The position numbers and the translations under genes are program-made. The notes under the pieces were generated by a model. It was not told the origin of the DNA, did not search any database, and worked only from the letters and a program-made list of their open reading frames with translations. Below, piece by piece: positions 18,831 through 28,029 of a DNA stretch of 64,000 bases. This DNA comes from an uncultured Chromatiaceae bacterium (GTDB lineage: Bacteria; Pseudomonadota; Gammaproteobacteria; Chromatiales; Chromatiaceae). How positions within the stretch are numbered: position 1 is the stretch's first letter; the number at the start of each line of letters is the position of its first letter. Location of the stretch: the NCBI GenBank assembly GCA_937923175.1, contig CALALB010000014.1, positions 22,902 to 86,901 on the forward strand. Reading direction: 5' to 3'.

Positions 18831-19199
18831 ATGGCCAAAACGATCCTGGTCGTGGATGATTCGGCATCCTTTCGCAGCGTGGTCGGGCTTGCGCTCAAGG
18901 GCGCAGGCTATGAGATCATCGAGGCCTGCGATGGTCAGGATGCGCTTGCCAAGCTCGATGGGCGCAAGATCCATCTCATCATCAGTGATGTCAACATGCC
19001 AAACATGGATGGCATCACCCTGGTCAAAGAGATCCGTAAACTCCCCAATTACAAGTTCACCCCAATCATGATGCTGACCACTGAGAGCCAGCCGGAGAAG
19101 AAGGAGGCCGCCCGGGCCGCTGGTGCCAAGGCCTGGTTGGTCAAGCCCTTTCAACCGCCGGCCCTGTTGGATGCAGTCGCCAAGCTGGTCCTCCCCTAG
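18831..19199 (+). CDS. cheY: CheY-like single-domain response regulator
   Basis: Receiver domain that, when phosphorylated by CheA, should bind the flagellar switch. The 122 residues show acidic pair DD (9-10), phosphoacceptor Asp53 in LIISDVNMPNMDG, Thr in MLTTES and Lys in WLVKPF. ATG 18831 follows AGAGGCAAGGG, a good ribosome site; the open frame extends upstream to 18792 without conserved sequence. It is the first gene of the che operon, 34 bases before the STAS gene. No CheZ phosphatase gene is in this operon, so dephosphorylation must be handled elsewhere. Confidence 0.92.
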   Translation: MAKTILVVDDSASFRSVVGLALKGAGYEIIEACDGQDALAKLDGRKIHLIISDVNMPNMDGITLVKEIRKLPNYKFTPIMMLTTESQPEKKEAARAAGAKAWLVKPFQPPALLDAVAKLVLP

Positions 19200-19233
19200 A
19201 GTCTCTCGGTCGCCGGATCAATGGGAGTACTGA

Positions 19234-19542
19234 ATGAATGCTGCAGGCAAGGACACCCTAAGCGACCGGCTTATCCTGGCCGGTGAACTGACCATCTATA
19301 CGGTATCCGAGACCTTCAAGCGGGTGCAGGATTATCTCAACCGCCCCCCCCCATATATCCTGGATCTTTCGGGTATCACCGAACTCGACGGTGCTGGACT
19401 GCAACTCCTGTTATGGTTGCGTGATATGATCTGCGCCCGCGGTGATTCCTTGCGGCTAGCAGGCCAAAGCCCAACGGTGTCTGAGATCTTTGCGCTGTTG
19501 CAGCTGGGATCAAGCTTTGGCGACAGCGGGGGCTGTGCATGA
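19234..19542 (+). CDS. STAS-domain protein of the che operon
   Basis: Small (102 aa) anti-sigma-antagonist-like STAS protein. The core reads LILAGELTIYTVSETFKRVQDYL, YILDLSGITELDGAGLQLLLWLRD and LRLAGQSPTVSEIFALLQL. In SpoIIAA-type proteins the loop carries a phosphorylatable Ser or Thr (D-S-x-G-L). Here it is ELDGAGLQ, with Gly at that position, so regulation by phosphorylation is unlikely. The gene lies between cheY and cheA and overlaps cheA by four bases (ATGA), suggesting close functional linkage. Similar STAS genes occur beside cheA in other proteobacterial chemotaxis operons; the partner is unknown. Confidence 0.83.
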   Translation: MNAAGKDTLSDRLILAGELTIYTVSETFKRVQDYLNRPPPYILDLSGITELDGAGLQLLLWLRDMICARGDSLRLAGQSPTVSEIFALLQLGSSFGDSGGCA

Positions 19543-21698
19543 ATCTGGATAGTGCGCGTCAGGCATTCGCAGCCGAGGTGGCGGAACTCCTTCAATCCAT
19601 GGAGGATGCGCTTTTGGCTTTGGAACAAGACCCGGCGGATCCCGAGGCGTTGAACGCGGTCTTTCGGGCCATGCATACCATCAAGGGTACAGCCGGGGTC
19701 TTCGGCTATGAGCCGATCGTCGCCTTTACCCATGCGGTCGAAGGGCTCATGGAGCAGGTGCGCGCCGGTGAGATTAAGCTGACCGCTGAGCTGATTGCCG
19801 CCTTGCTCGAATGCCGAGACCATACCGATCGTCTGGTGTCTGCCTGTCTGGCCGCTGATTCGCCCGAGGCTGAGCTGGCGCCTGATTTGGTGGGGGCCGG
19901 CGCTGGGTTACTGGCGCGGCTTGCCCAAGGACGCCCATCGTCTGCCTCCTCGCCGCCTGTTCAGTCTAAGCATCTGCCGATCGGTCGCGATCTGTGGATG
20001 ATCAGCCTGCGTTTTACCTGTGATGCCTTCCGGCATGGGATCGATCCCCTGTCCTTTCTCCGTTATCTCGCCTCATTAGGTGAGTTAGTCCATGTCACCG
20101 TGCGTCTCGATCCCGAGGCCGGCTGTACCCCGGGCTTTGATCCCGAGACCTGTTATCTCCAGTTTGGGATCGGTTTTCGCGGGGATGTCGATAAACCTCG
20201 GCTGGCGAGCGTCTTTGAGTTTGCCGATCAGGACTGCGAAATCCGCATCCTCGAGCCTGATAGCGCCCATGCCAAATATCTCGAGTTACTCGATACCCTC
20301 CCGGCTGAGCAGGTCGGTTGCATCGGCGAGCTTTTGGTGCGCATCGGCGCGCTGACCCAGGCCGAGCTGGAGCGCGCCCTGGCCATCCAGTCTGCCGAAG
20401 GTGGACAGCGGCGCATCGGTGAGATCCTGGTTGACCAGGGCTCGATCAAGCCGGCCGTGGTTGAACAAGCGGCCCGGGTGCAGGCCGCGGCGCGCAATCG
20501 CGTGCAAGAGGAGGCGCGCTTTATCCGAGTCGATGCCCAGCGTCTTGGGCATCTCATCGATCTAATCGGCGAGCTAGTCACCAGCAGCGCAGCCATTCGC
20601 GTCATGGCCAAGCGCGCCGGCATCGAGGCCCTGGATGAGGTGGTGGATGGGGTCGATTATCTGGTCTCCGAGATCCGCGATCAGGCCCTACAGCTGCGCA
20701 TGGTACCGATCGGCGATACCTTTTCGCGCTTTAAACGGGTGGTGCGCGATGCGGCGCAAGAGCTCGGCAAACAGATCGAGCTGGTCATCAATGGCGCTGA
20801 AACCGAGCTCGATAAGACCGTGGTCGAAAAGATGGTCGATCCGCTCACCCATCTGATCCGCAACGCTATTGATCACGGGATCGAGCCGCCTCATGTGCGC
20901 ATCGCCCAGGGTAAACCCTCACAGGGGACGATCGCGCTCACCGCCTACCATGATTCTGGCCATATCGTCATCGAGATCGCTGACGATGGGGCGGGTCTGA
21001 ATACGGCAAAGATCCGCGCCAAGGCCGAAGCCTTGGGGTTGGTTCGGCCTGATGAGACCCTCGCCCGGGAAGAGATCTTAAACTTGATCTTTGTCCCCGG
21101 TCTGTCCACTAAGGAACAGGCCACCAATCTCTCGGGGCGCGGGGTGGGGATGGATGTGGTCAAGCGCAATATCGAGGCCCTGCGCGGCACGATCGAGCTG
21201 GCGAGCGAGCCAGGCCAAGGAACGCGGTTTACGATCGCCCTGCCTTTGACCCTGGCCATCATCGACGGCTTTATGGTCGGTGCTGGTGACGGACAATATG
21301 TCATTCCCCTGGCCCAGGTGGTCGAATGCGTCGAACTCCAACCAGAACAGGGCAGTGGGAGACATGGGCATTATGTCAACCTGCGTGGCGAGGTCATGCC
21401 CTTTATCCGGCTCATTGAACTCTTTGGCCCTGGACGATCCTTATCGAGCCAGAGACGCGAGAGTCTGGTGGTGGTGCGTTTTGGCCATCACAAGATTGCT
21501 CTGGTGGTCGATGCGCTCTATGGCGAACTGCAGGCGGTGATCAAACCGCTCGGCAAGGTCTTTGAGCAGCTCAAAGGCATTGCCGGTGCGACTATCCTAG
21601 GCACCGGTGAGATCGCCTTGATCCTCGATGTTGCTGAATTGGCGGCCATTGCAACCGAGCAGCCTCTGATGACTCGAGGGGTCGGGGCTGCCGTTTGA
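19539..21698 (+). CDS. cheA: Chemotaxis histidine kinase CheA
   Basis: Kinase that autophosphorylates in response to MCP arrays and feeds CheY and CheB. The 719 residues hold an N-terminal HPt domain with phospho-His46 ([14 protein letters not shown]), a ~140-residue region (about 155-300) unlike the usual P2 docking domain, then [20 protein letters not shown] and [19 protein letters not shown], two repeats resembling the MshEN/GspE N-terminal motif. After that come the dimerisation helices ([19 protein letters not shown]), the ATPase with N box [13 protein letters not shown]1 ADDGAGL and G2 [11 protein letters not shown], and a C-terminal CheW-like domain. It is coupled to the STAS gene upstream, and a methyl-accepting chemotaxis gene follows. 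Confidence 0.94.
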   Translation: MNLDSARQAFAAEVAELLQSMEDALLALEQDPADPEALNAVFRAMHTIKGTAGVFGYEPIVAFTHAVEGLMEQVRAGEIKLTAELIAALLECRDHTDRLVSACLAADSPEAELAPDLVGAGAGLLARLAQGRPSSASSPPVQSKHLPIGRDLWMISLRFTCDAFRHGIDPLSFLRYLASLGELVHVTVRLDPEAGCTPGFDPETCYLQFGIGFRGDVDKPRLASVFEFADQDCEIRILEPDSAHAKYLELLDTLPAEQVGCIGELLVRIGALTQAELERALAIQSAEGGQRRIGEILVDQGSIKPAVVEQAARVQAAARNRVQEEARFIRVDAQRLGHLIDLIGELVTSSAAIRVMAKRAGIEALDEVVDGVDYLVSEIRDQALQLRMVPIGDTFSRFKRVVRDAAQELGKQIELVINGAETELDKTVVEKMVDPLTHLIRNAIDHGIEPPHVRIAQGKPSQGTIALTAYHDSGHIVIEIADDGAGLNTAKIRAKAEALGLVRPDETLAREEILNLIFVPGLSTKEQATNLSGRGVGMDVVKRNIEALRGTIELASEPGQGTRFTIALPLTLAIIDGFMVGAGDGQYVIPLAQVVECVELQPEQGSGRHGHYVNLRGEVMPFIRLIELFGPGRSLSSQRRESLVVVRFGHHKIALVVDALYGELQAVIKPLGKVFEQLKGIAGATILGTGEIALILDVAELAAIATEQPLMTRGVGAAV

Positions 21699-21739
21699 GA
21701 TCAAAGGCTTATGAGCAAAGCTGCAAGGGGAATGGCTTT

Positions 21740-23686
21740 ATGGCGCGTTCGATGACCATGTTCCAGAAGCTCAGTCTGGGATTTGCGACGGTTATATTAC
21801 TGCTCGTGATCCTGGGCGTTCTGTCCTATGCCACGATCCAGAGAAATTCGGACAGTTTCGAGTATTACAGCGAGCGGACCGATCGCTCTAATCGGATGGG
21901 TGAGATGCAGGCTGCCATGCTTATGGGACGGATTAAGGTCAAGGATTATCTCAAGACCCATAGCGAGCAGGATGTGGCCGAACTCAGACAATATTTGAAG
22001 AAGACCCAAGATGGCCTCGATGAGATGATACGGCTCCTCAAAAACCCCGAGCGTCAGGCTAAGCTCAAAAGGGCGGCGGACCAGGTTGAAGCCTATGGCA
22101 AGACCTTCGAGCAGAGCGTGGCCCTGACCAACCAGGCCGACAAGCTGGATACCGAAATACTGATCGTCGATGGCAAGGCATGCGAGCAGGCGCTCACCAA
22201 GCTGTTGGAAGAGTCCAGTCAAGCCAATGATGCCGAAGGCGCCCTTTATGCAGCGCGTGCCCTGCGTTCGCTGCTGGTCGGGCGTATCCATGTGCGCTAT
22301 TTCATAGAGAACAATGACCCCAAAGAAGCCGAACATGTCGATCGGGAATGGGCCGCGCTCAACCAATACCTTCAGGAGCTGGATCGCCGGGTACAACATG
22401 CCGAGCTGCACGCATTGGTCAGCGAGGCCAGACGTCTGAAGGATAGTTACAAGGCTGCCTTCGATCGAATCGTGCAGCTTATGCTCGAGCGTAAGCGACT
22501 CGTCGAGCAGAGCCTGAATGTCTGGGGGCCTCAGTTTGCTGCCGAGATCGATGGGATCCGGTCTTCTTATAAACAGGAACTAGAGGCCTTAGGCGAAGAA
22601 TTCCAAGCATCCAATCGGCGCACGAGACTGATCGTCACGGCGCTCTCTATCGCTGCTGTACTCCTAGGGATCCTCATTGCATGGCTCATTATCCGCAGCA
22701 TCATGGCCCAGCTTGGCAAGGATCCGGCTATAATCGCCGAGATAAGCCGCCAGGTCGCCTCGGGCAACCTCGCGCTTGAATTCGACCAAACCAGACTGCG
22801 CGGCGTTTATAAGGACATGTCAGAGATGGTCGAACGGCTACGCCAGATTGTCAGCGAGGTGCGTGCAGGCGCCGATAATCTATCCTCGGCCTCGAGCCAG
22901 GTGAGTGCAACCGCCCAGTCGCTGAGCCAGAGTGCAACCGAACAGGCGGCGAGCGTCGAAGAGACGAGCTCGAGCGTGGAGCAACTCAATGCCTCGGTCC
23001 AACAGAATGCCGAGAATGCGCGATTGACCAATGGGATGGCGAGAAGTTCGGCAGAAGAGGCGCGGCGCGGCGGCGAGGCAGTGGCGCGGACGGTGGCGGC
23101 GATGAAAGAGATCGCCAACAAGATCGGTCTGATCGAGGACATCGCCTACAAGACCAATCTCTTGGCGTTGAATGCGGCCATCGAGGCGGCACGCGCTGGC
23201 GAGCATGGCAAGGGCTTTACTGTGGTCGCTGCCGAGGTGCGCAAGCTTGCTGAAAACAGCGGCTCGACCGCGCAAGAGATCAATCAATTGGCGACCAACA
23301 GCCTGGTGATCGCCGAGGAGGCCGGGCGCTTGTTAGAGCAGATGGTACCCAACATCATCAAAACGGCCGATTTGGTCGAAGAGATCACCGCGGCCTCGGC
23401 TGAGCAGGCCCAGGGGATTGCCCAGATCACCGAGGCGATGAACCAGTTGGATAAGGCGACCCAGCAGAATGCCTCCGCCTCAGAGGAATTGGCAGCGACG
23501 GCGCAGGAACTCAATGGTCAGGCGAGTCAATTGCAGGAGACCATGGGGTTCTTTCGGCTTGGCACGGCTGTGGGCGCTGGCGGGGGACGGGCGCGGGTGC
23601 AGCCAATGTCCTCGGTGTCCGCAGGGCGAGGGCGCGAGGCGACCGAGGTGATCGAGTTCGATCCCAAGGACTTTGAGCGCTTTTAG
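21740..23686 (+). CDS. Methyl-accepting chemotaxis protein
   Basis: Inner-membrane receptor that controls CheA. The 648 residues contain TM1 (about 13-33, [21 protein letters not shown]), a ~270-residue all-helical periplasmic sensor of the four-helix/HBM type ([31 protein letters not shown]), TM2 (about 300-320, [22 protein letters not shown]), a HAMP-like linker and the signalling domain with hairpin tip [38 protein letters not shown]. No CheR-tethering pentapeptide is at the C-terminus (DPKDFERF). ATG 21740 has AAGGGGAA upstream; the open frame starts earlier at 21695 inside cheA. The ligand cannot be predicted. Confidence 0.92.
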   Translation: MARSMTMFQKLSLGFATVILLLVILGVLSYATIQRNSDSFEYYSERTDRSNRMGEMQAAMLMGRIKVKDYLKTHSEQDVAELRQYLKKTQDGLDEMIRLLKNPERQAKLKRAADQVEAYGKTFEQSVALTNQADKLDTEILIVDGKACEQALTKLLEESSQANDAEGALYAARALRSLLVGRIHVRYFIENNDPKEAEHVDREWAALNQYLQELDRRVQHAELHALVSEARRLKDSYKAAFDRIVQLMLERKRLVEQSLNVWGPQFAAEIDGIRSSYKQELEALGEEFQASNRRTRLIVTALSIAAVLLGILIAWLIIRSIMAQLGKDPAIIAEISRQVASGNLALEFDQTRLRGVYKDMSEMVERLRQIVSEVRAGADNLSSASSQVSATAQSLSQSATEQAASVEETSSSVEQLNASVQQNAENARLTNGMARSSAEEARRGGEAVARTVAAMKEIANKIGLIEDIAYKTNLLALNAAIEAARAGEHGKGFTVVAAEVRKLAENSGSTAQEINQLATNSLVIAEEAGRLLEQMVPNIIKTADLVEEITAASAEQAQGIAQITEAMNQLDKATQQNASASEELAATAQELNGQASQLQETMGFFRLGTAVGAGGGRARVQPMSSVSAGRGREATEVIEFDPKDFERF

Positions 23687-23697
23687 AGGGTACCACC

Positions 23698-24252
23698 ATG
23701 GGCGAACTCATAGCGGTACAGCGCAGCGGGGTGCATCTCGATCTCAATGCCGAGGTCGGTCAGTACCTGACCTTTATAGTCGCCAGTGAGCGCCTGGCGG
23801 TCCCAATCGAGGTGGTCAAAGAGATCATCGAGCTGCCAGCGATCACCCGGGTGCCCATGACCCCGGAGGCGATCCGCGGGGTGATCAATCTGCGCGGGTC
23901 GGTGGTGCCGGTGATCGATCTGGGGGCGCGTTTGGTCCGCAGGCCGATTGCCCCAACCCGACGCAGCTGTATCGTGCTGGTCGAGGTTCAGGCGGGCGAG
24001 GATGGACAGGTCTTGGGGATGCTGGTCGATGAGGTCAAGAATATCCTCGAGATTGAGCGCGAAGACATCAAACCGCCGCCGAGCTTTGGCGCTACGATCC
24101 GAACCGATTTCATCGCTGCCATGGGTCGGGTGGACGAGATCTTTGTGATTATCCTGGATGTCGATCAGCTCCTCTCTATCCAGGAGCTTGCCGCTCTGCG
24201 CGCCCTGAGCGCCGAGCCGGTGGCGGCCAGGGTTGAGGATGGCGCTGCTTGA
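23698..24252 (+). CDS. cheW: Chemotaxis coupling protein CheW
   Basis: SH3-like adaptor linking receptors to CheA. The 184 residues show the CheW pattern: QYLTFIVASERLAVPIEVVKEIIELPAITRVPMTPEAIRGVINLRGSVVPVIDLGARL, then IVLVEVQAGEDGQVLGMLVDEVKNILEIE and a final DEIFVIILDVDQLLS. It starts 11 bases after the receptor gene and overlaps cheR by 14 bases. Confidence 0.93.
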   Translation: MGELIAVQRSGVHLDLNAEVGQYLTFIVASERLAVPIEVVKEIIELPAITRVPMTPEAIRGVINLRGSVVPVIDLGARLVRRPIAPTRRSCIVLVEVQAGEDGQVLGMLVDEVKNILEIEREDIKPPPSFGATIRTDFIAAMGRVDEIFVIILDVDQLLSIQELAALRALSAEPVAARVEDGAA

Positions 24253-25081
24253 GGTTGAACGGGCACCGACCCCAGCGCCGATCGCGCTGGACGAGGCTGG
24301 CTTTTGGCGTCTGACCCAGTTCATCCGGGGGAAGACGGGTATTGTGCTAACCTCCGCTAAACGCCCGATGGTCAGCGCCCGCCTTCAGCGGCGTCTGCGC
24401 GAGCTGGGTTGTGATAGCCTGTCTGCCTATCTCGATCGGGCGCTGGCGCCTGATCAGGCCAGCGAGCGCCAGCTGCTCATCGATCTCCTGACCACCAACG
24501 AGACCTTCTTTTATCGCGAGCCGCCTCATTTTGAATATCTGATTGCAGAGGTCCTCCCGAGCTATCGGGGACATGGGGTGCGTGCCTGGAGCGCTGCCTG
24601 TTCCTCGGGCGAGGAGGCCTATACCTTGGCGATGGCCTGTGCTGAGGTCTTGGGCGCGGGGGATTGGTCGGTATTGGGGACCGACATCAACGCCCAGGTC
24701 CTTGATCAGGCGCGTTTGGGCCTTTATCCCCTGGAGCGCGCCCGCCATCTCCCGCGCCCCTGGCTTGAACGCTATTGTCTCAAAGGGGTAAGACGCCATA
24801 CCGGGAAGATTTTGATCGATCCCCGGCTGAAGGCGCGGGTGCGCTGGGACCGGCATAATCTATTGCAGCCGCGGCGCGAGGACGCGCCCTTCGACATCGT
24901 GTTTTTGCGCAATGTATTGATCTATTTCGATCGCCCCATCAAACAGCGGGTTATCGATTGTATCTATGAAGCGATCCGGCCTGGCGGTTGGCTATTCATC
25001 AGTCATGTCGAATCGCTGCATGGTCTTGTGACACCTCTGGTGATGCAGCGGCCTTCGATCCTCCGTCGTCCACCCTGTTGA
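24239..25081 (+). CDS. cheR: Chemotaxis methyltransferase CheR
   Basis: Uses SAM to methylate receptor glutamates during adaptation. The 280-residue protein has the N-terminal helical CheR domain (FWRLTQFIRGKTGIVL, KRPMVSARLQRRLRELG), the TTNETFFYREPPHFEYL block and the SAM-binding VRAWSAACSSGEEAYTLAM. It continues with LGTDINAQVLDQARLGLYPLE and IVFLRNVLIYFD. ATG 24239 lies inside the end of cheW, so the two are translationally coupled. The beta-subdomain that binds receptor tails is present, although the neighbouring MCP lacks the pentapeptide. Confidence 0.95.
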   Translation: MALLEVERAPTPAPIALDEAGFWRLTQFIRGKTGIVLTSAKRPMVSARLQRRLRELGCDSLSAYLDRALAPDQASERQLLIDLLTTNETFFYREPPHFEYLIAEVLPSYRGHGVRAWSAACSSGEEAYTLAMACAEVLGAGDWSVLGTDINAQVLDQARLGLYPLERARHLPRPWLERYCLKGVRRHTGKILIDPRLKARVRWDRHNLLQPRREDAPFDIVFLRNVLIYFDRPIKQRVIDCIYEAIRPGGWLFISHVESLHGLVTPLVMQRPSILRRPPC

Positions 25082-25087
25082 TCCCTT

Positions 25088-25675
25088 ATGGTGGATGGGC
25101 TCAAACGCCACTTTCTCTATCCAGGCGATTATTTCGTCACCGCCAAGCCGATGATCCTCAGTACCCTGCTTGGTTCCTGTGTGGCAGTCTGTCTCTTTGA
25201 TCCAGAGGCTAGGGTGATGGGGATGAATCATTTCTTATTGCCGATGCGTCACCACGCAAACCGCGAGCCTTTATTGGCGACCGAGGCTGGGCGTTATGGC
25301 GTCTGGGCCATGGAGATCCTGATCAATGGGTTGATCAAACAGGGCGCCCAGCGCGAGCATCTTAAGGCCAAGGCATTTGGTGGCGCCAATATGCTCACTA
25401 CCCAGGGAAAGGGCTCAAACCATTTCAACATCGGTGCCGCTAATGTCTCATTCGTGCTCGATTTCTTGAAACGGGACGGGATCCCATTGGTGGCGCAAGA
25501 TCTAGGCGGGTTGCATGGACGGCAGATCCATTTCCATGGCGGCGATTATTCTGTCTTCGTGCGCCGGATCACGCGTTCGGGGATTGAGACCCTGGTGCGC
25601 GATGAAGAGCGCTATCTCAACCGAGCATCCGGGCAGAGGTACCAGCAAGCGGATAGCTCGGCTGAGTTCTTTTAA
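25088..25675 (+). CDS. cheD: Chemoreceptor glutamine deamidase CheD
   Basis: Deamidates receptor glutamines to methylatable glutamates and can act in adaptation with CheC or CheY. The 195 residues show LSTLLGSCVAVCLFD with the catalytic Cys, MGMNHFLLP with the catalytic His, MEILINGLIKQGAQREHLKAKAFGGANML and the KTGNM-like region. The C-terminal ~40 residues are longer than in minimal CheD. It starts 6 bases after the cheR stop and ends the plus-strand che block; the next gene is on the opposite strand. Confidence 0.93.
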   Translation: MVDGLKRHFLYPGDYFVTAKPMILSTLLGSCVAVCLFDPEARVMGMNHFLLPMRHHANREPLLATEAGRYGVWAMEILINGLIKQGAQREHLKAKAFGGANMLTTQGKGSNHFNIGAANVSFVLDFLKRDGIPLVAQDLGGLHGRQIHFHGGDYSVFVRRITRSGIETLVRDEERYLNRASGQRYQQADSSAEFF

Positions 25676-25692
25676 CGCAAATCCCTAGATCC

Positions 25693-26862
25693 TCAATCCG
25701 TCTGGGCATAAGATTCTATGAATTCATCCCAATACGTTGCTTGAGAAAAGGTCAGTTTTTCCCTGTAGTATTCAAAATCAAACCAATCTGCAGAGGATGG
25801 TTCATCAAGGTCCCCTGGCCGGCGGGGCCAAAAGATGCTGATCCCGCGGGCCCTGGGTAAGGACACGCGGTGAGATTCAGCAAGCACAACGCCCAGCGCT
25901 GCTTGGATGACCCTATCGCAGGCGGCCTGGATCTCGGGATCTGGCACCTGGGATTTGATTTGGATAGCGGCATCGATGAGATCCTTGAATAAGGGATCAT
26001 CGAATCCTTGGGTCCTTTCCCAGGCGATATCATAAAGTCTTTTATAATACGGCAGTCCAGTATACAAAACATGGGACCATCGATCTATTGCTGTGGCCAA
26101 TTCATCCCAGCCCTGGTCGAGTTTGATCGCAGAAATTGCCCTATCGGTATTCATGCTTCGATAAAAACTGAATGCCAGGGATTCCGCGGGCATATCGGGT
26201 TGCTCATGGAGTGCTGCCAAGACCCTATGGTAATTGAAACCTCGGCCGCTGACCGTTTCTTGCGAAGCAATGATATAGTCGGCATATTCCCTGAGGGTTG
26301 CCTGGACCTCAATGGTTTGCATGAGACAGGCGTCGAATGCGATCAGATCCAAATGACCAATCGCCTCAAGTGCCGCCAGGAGCTCATCCAGATCAAGCGC
26401 ATCCTGATCTGTTTGATCCCAAAGATTTTGCGAAGGCCGCCATCCCCAGCCATGTCCCCACAGGACTAGGGCATAGCGCTGGGCGGGGTAAAAGGATTTA
26501 GACCATTGGATAAAATCGACCAATGTTTGAGGATCGCCCAGATTTCTCTCACCCCAATCTTCTATGGCATTTTGGACACTGGCCTTGGTGCCAGGCTCGA
26601 TATAAAAAAGCTTGGTCGAGGTCCAGTTGCCGCTCCCTCGATAGCCACCGCCCTTGCGGTCGGCTAAGGTTAAGACATGAATACCATTTCCCGATCCATA
26701 GCGACCCAGTTCCCGGTTGATATCATGGGTAATATAGGATTCGAGGTCATTGTCTCCGCTCATATAGATCATGAGCGTCCAATGGGCGAGATCCTCGGCA
26801 CTGGCATCAAGGGATGTCCAAGACAGCAGGATTAAGGCCAATAGGTGATAAATTTTGATCAT
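25693..26862 (-). CDS. Clostripain-type (peptidase C11) secreted cysteine protease
   Basis: Caspase-fold cysteine protease family C11. The 389-residue precursor starts with a signal peptide (about 1-22, LLALILLSWTSLDASA). The mature part opens with WTLMIYMSGDNDLESYI, a C11 signature. The dyad is His137 in LVLWGHGWGW and Cys179 in LIAFDACLMQ, followed by YIIASQETVSGRGF near the S1 pocket. The C-terminus (ARGISIFWPRR) is also family-like. Its base composition is visibly less GC-rich than the flanking che genes. It sits between cheD (convergent, 17 bases) and cheB (divergent), interrupting the che operon. No role in taxis is known; it may be an inserted cargo gene. Confidence 0.85.
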   Translation of the reverse strand: MIKIYHLLALILLSWTSLDASAEDLAHWTLMIYMSGDNDLESYITHDINRELGRYGSGNGIHVLTLADRKGGGYRGSGNWTSTKLFYIEPGTKASVQNAIEDWGERNLGDPQTLVDFIQWSKSFYPAQRYALVLWGHGWGWRPSQNLWDQTDQDALDLDELLAALEAIGHLDLIAFDACLMQTIEVQATLREYADYIIASQETVSGRGFNYHRVLAALHEQPDMPAESLAFSFYRSMNTDRAISAIKLDQGWDELATAIDRWSHVLYTGLPYYKRLYDIAWERTQGFDDPLFKDLIDAAIQIKSQVPDPEIQAACDRVIQAALGVVLAESHRVSLPRARGISIFWPRRPGDLDEPSSADWFDFEYYREKLTFSQATYWDEFIESYAQTD

Positions 26863-26919
26863 GGTCAGGGACCCTAGATTTTAGGCAATGATTTGAACCT
26901 CGAAAGTGGGCGACAGCAG

Positions 26920-28029
26920 ATGGCGATCCGGGTTTTGATCGTCGATGATTCGGCCGTAGTCCGGCAAGTCCTCACCGAGCAGCTGGCTGCAATCGCTGGC
27001 ATCGAGGTGATAGGGGCGGCGCGCGACCCATTGTTCGCGCGCCAGCTCATGGCCAAACAATGGCCGGATGTCATCGTGCTCGATATCGAGATGCCGCGCA
27101 TGGACGGTCTGACCTTTTTGCGCCAGCTGATGAACGAGCGTCCCACGCCAGTAGTGATCTGTTCGACCCTGGCCGAGGCAGGTTCAGACATCGCGTTGCA
27201 GGCACTGAGCGCCGGGGCCGTTGACATCATCGCCAAGCCCAAATTGGGGCTGCGCCAATTTTTGGAAGAGTCGCGAACCCTCTTAGGGGATACGATCAGG
27301 GCCGCAGCCCAGGCGCGTCTGGATCGGCGCCCAGTGTTTGGCCCTTCCCGAGGCGCGGCCGCCTCTGTCTCCTTGGCAGCCGATGTCGTTTGCAGCGGCG
27401 AACGTCCCCCCCCGGTCGGGACCACAGAGCGGGTAGTCGCGATCGGGACCTCGACCGGCGGGACCCAGGCGCTTGAATATATCCTGACGCGGCTACCGCG
27501 CACGGTCCCAGGGATCGTCATCGTCCAGCACATGCCGGCTCAGTTTACCGCTGCCTTTGCCGCGCGTTTAAATCAACTTTGCGCGATCGAGGTGCGCGAG
27601 GCATGCGATGGCGAGCGGGTCCTGCCCGGTCTGGCGCTGATCGCCCCGGGCAATGCCCATCTGCTGCTGCGGCGCAGCGGGGCGCAATATCGGGTCGAGG
27701 TCAAGGGTGGGCCCTTGATCAGCCGCCATCGCCCATCGGTCAATGTATTATTCCGCTCCACGGCCCAGGCAGCCGGACCCAATGCCATCGGGATCATCAT
27801 GACCGGTATGGGCGATGATGGGGCCAGGGGTCTTCTCGAGATGCATCAGGCTGGTGCCTTGACCATCGCCCAGGATGAACAAAGCTGTGTCGTCTATGGG
27901 ATGCCCAAAGAGGCGGTCAAGCTGGGCGCCGTGGATGCCGTGTTGACTTTGGAACAGCTCCCCGCCCTCATTTGCCAGGCGCCGACCCGCTTCGAATATC
28001 ATCAACGCCCTCAGGCCATTACACCTTGA
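26920..28029 (+). CDS. cheB: Chemotaxis methylesterase/glutamine deamidase CheB
   Basis: Response regulator that removes receptor methyl groups when phosphorylated by CheA. Receiver domain: DD at 9-10, phospho-Asp55 in [13 protein letters not shown] and Lys in IAKPKLG. Esterase domain after a ~45-residue linker: [14 protein letters not shown] with catalytic Ser, [12 protein letters not shown] with catalytic His, and [13 protein letters not shown] with catalytic Asp. Total 369 residues. I chose ATG 26920 because [11 protein letters not shown] is the normal beginning; a TTG at 26893 would add nine residues. Its 3' end overlaps the opposite-strand MCP gene by 11 bases. Confidence 0.94.
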   Translation: MAIRVLIVDDSAVVRQVLTEQLAAIAGIEVIGAARDPLFARQLMAKQWPDVIVLDIEMPRMDGLTFLRQLMNERPTPVVICSTLAEAGSDIALQALSAGAVDIIAKPKLGLRQFLEESRTLLGDTIRAAAQARLDRRPVFGPSRGAAASVSLAADVVCSGERPPPVGTTERVVAIGTSTGGTQALEYILTRLPRTVPGIVIVQHMPAQFTAAFAARLNQLCAIEVREACDGERVLPGLALIAPGNAHLLLRRSGAQYRVEVKGGPLISRHRPSVNVLFRSTAQAAGPNAIGIIMTGMGDDGARGLLEMHQAGALTIAQDEQSCVVYGMPKEAVKLGAVDAVLTLEQLPALICQAPTRFEYHQRPQAITP

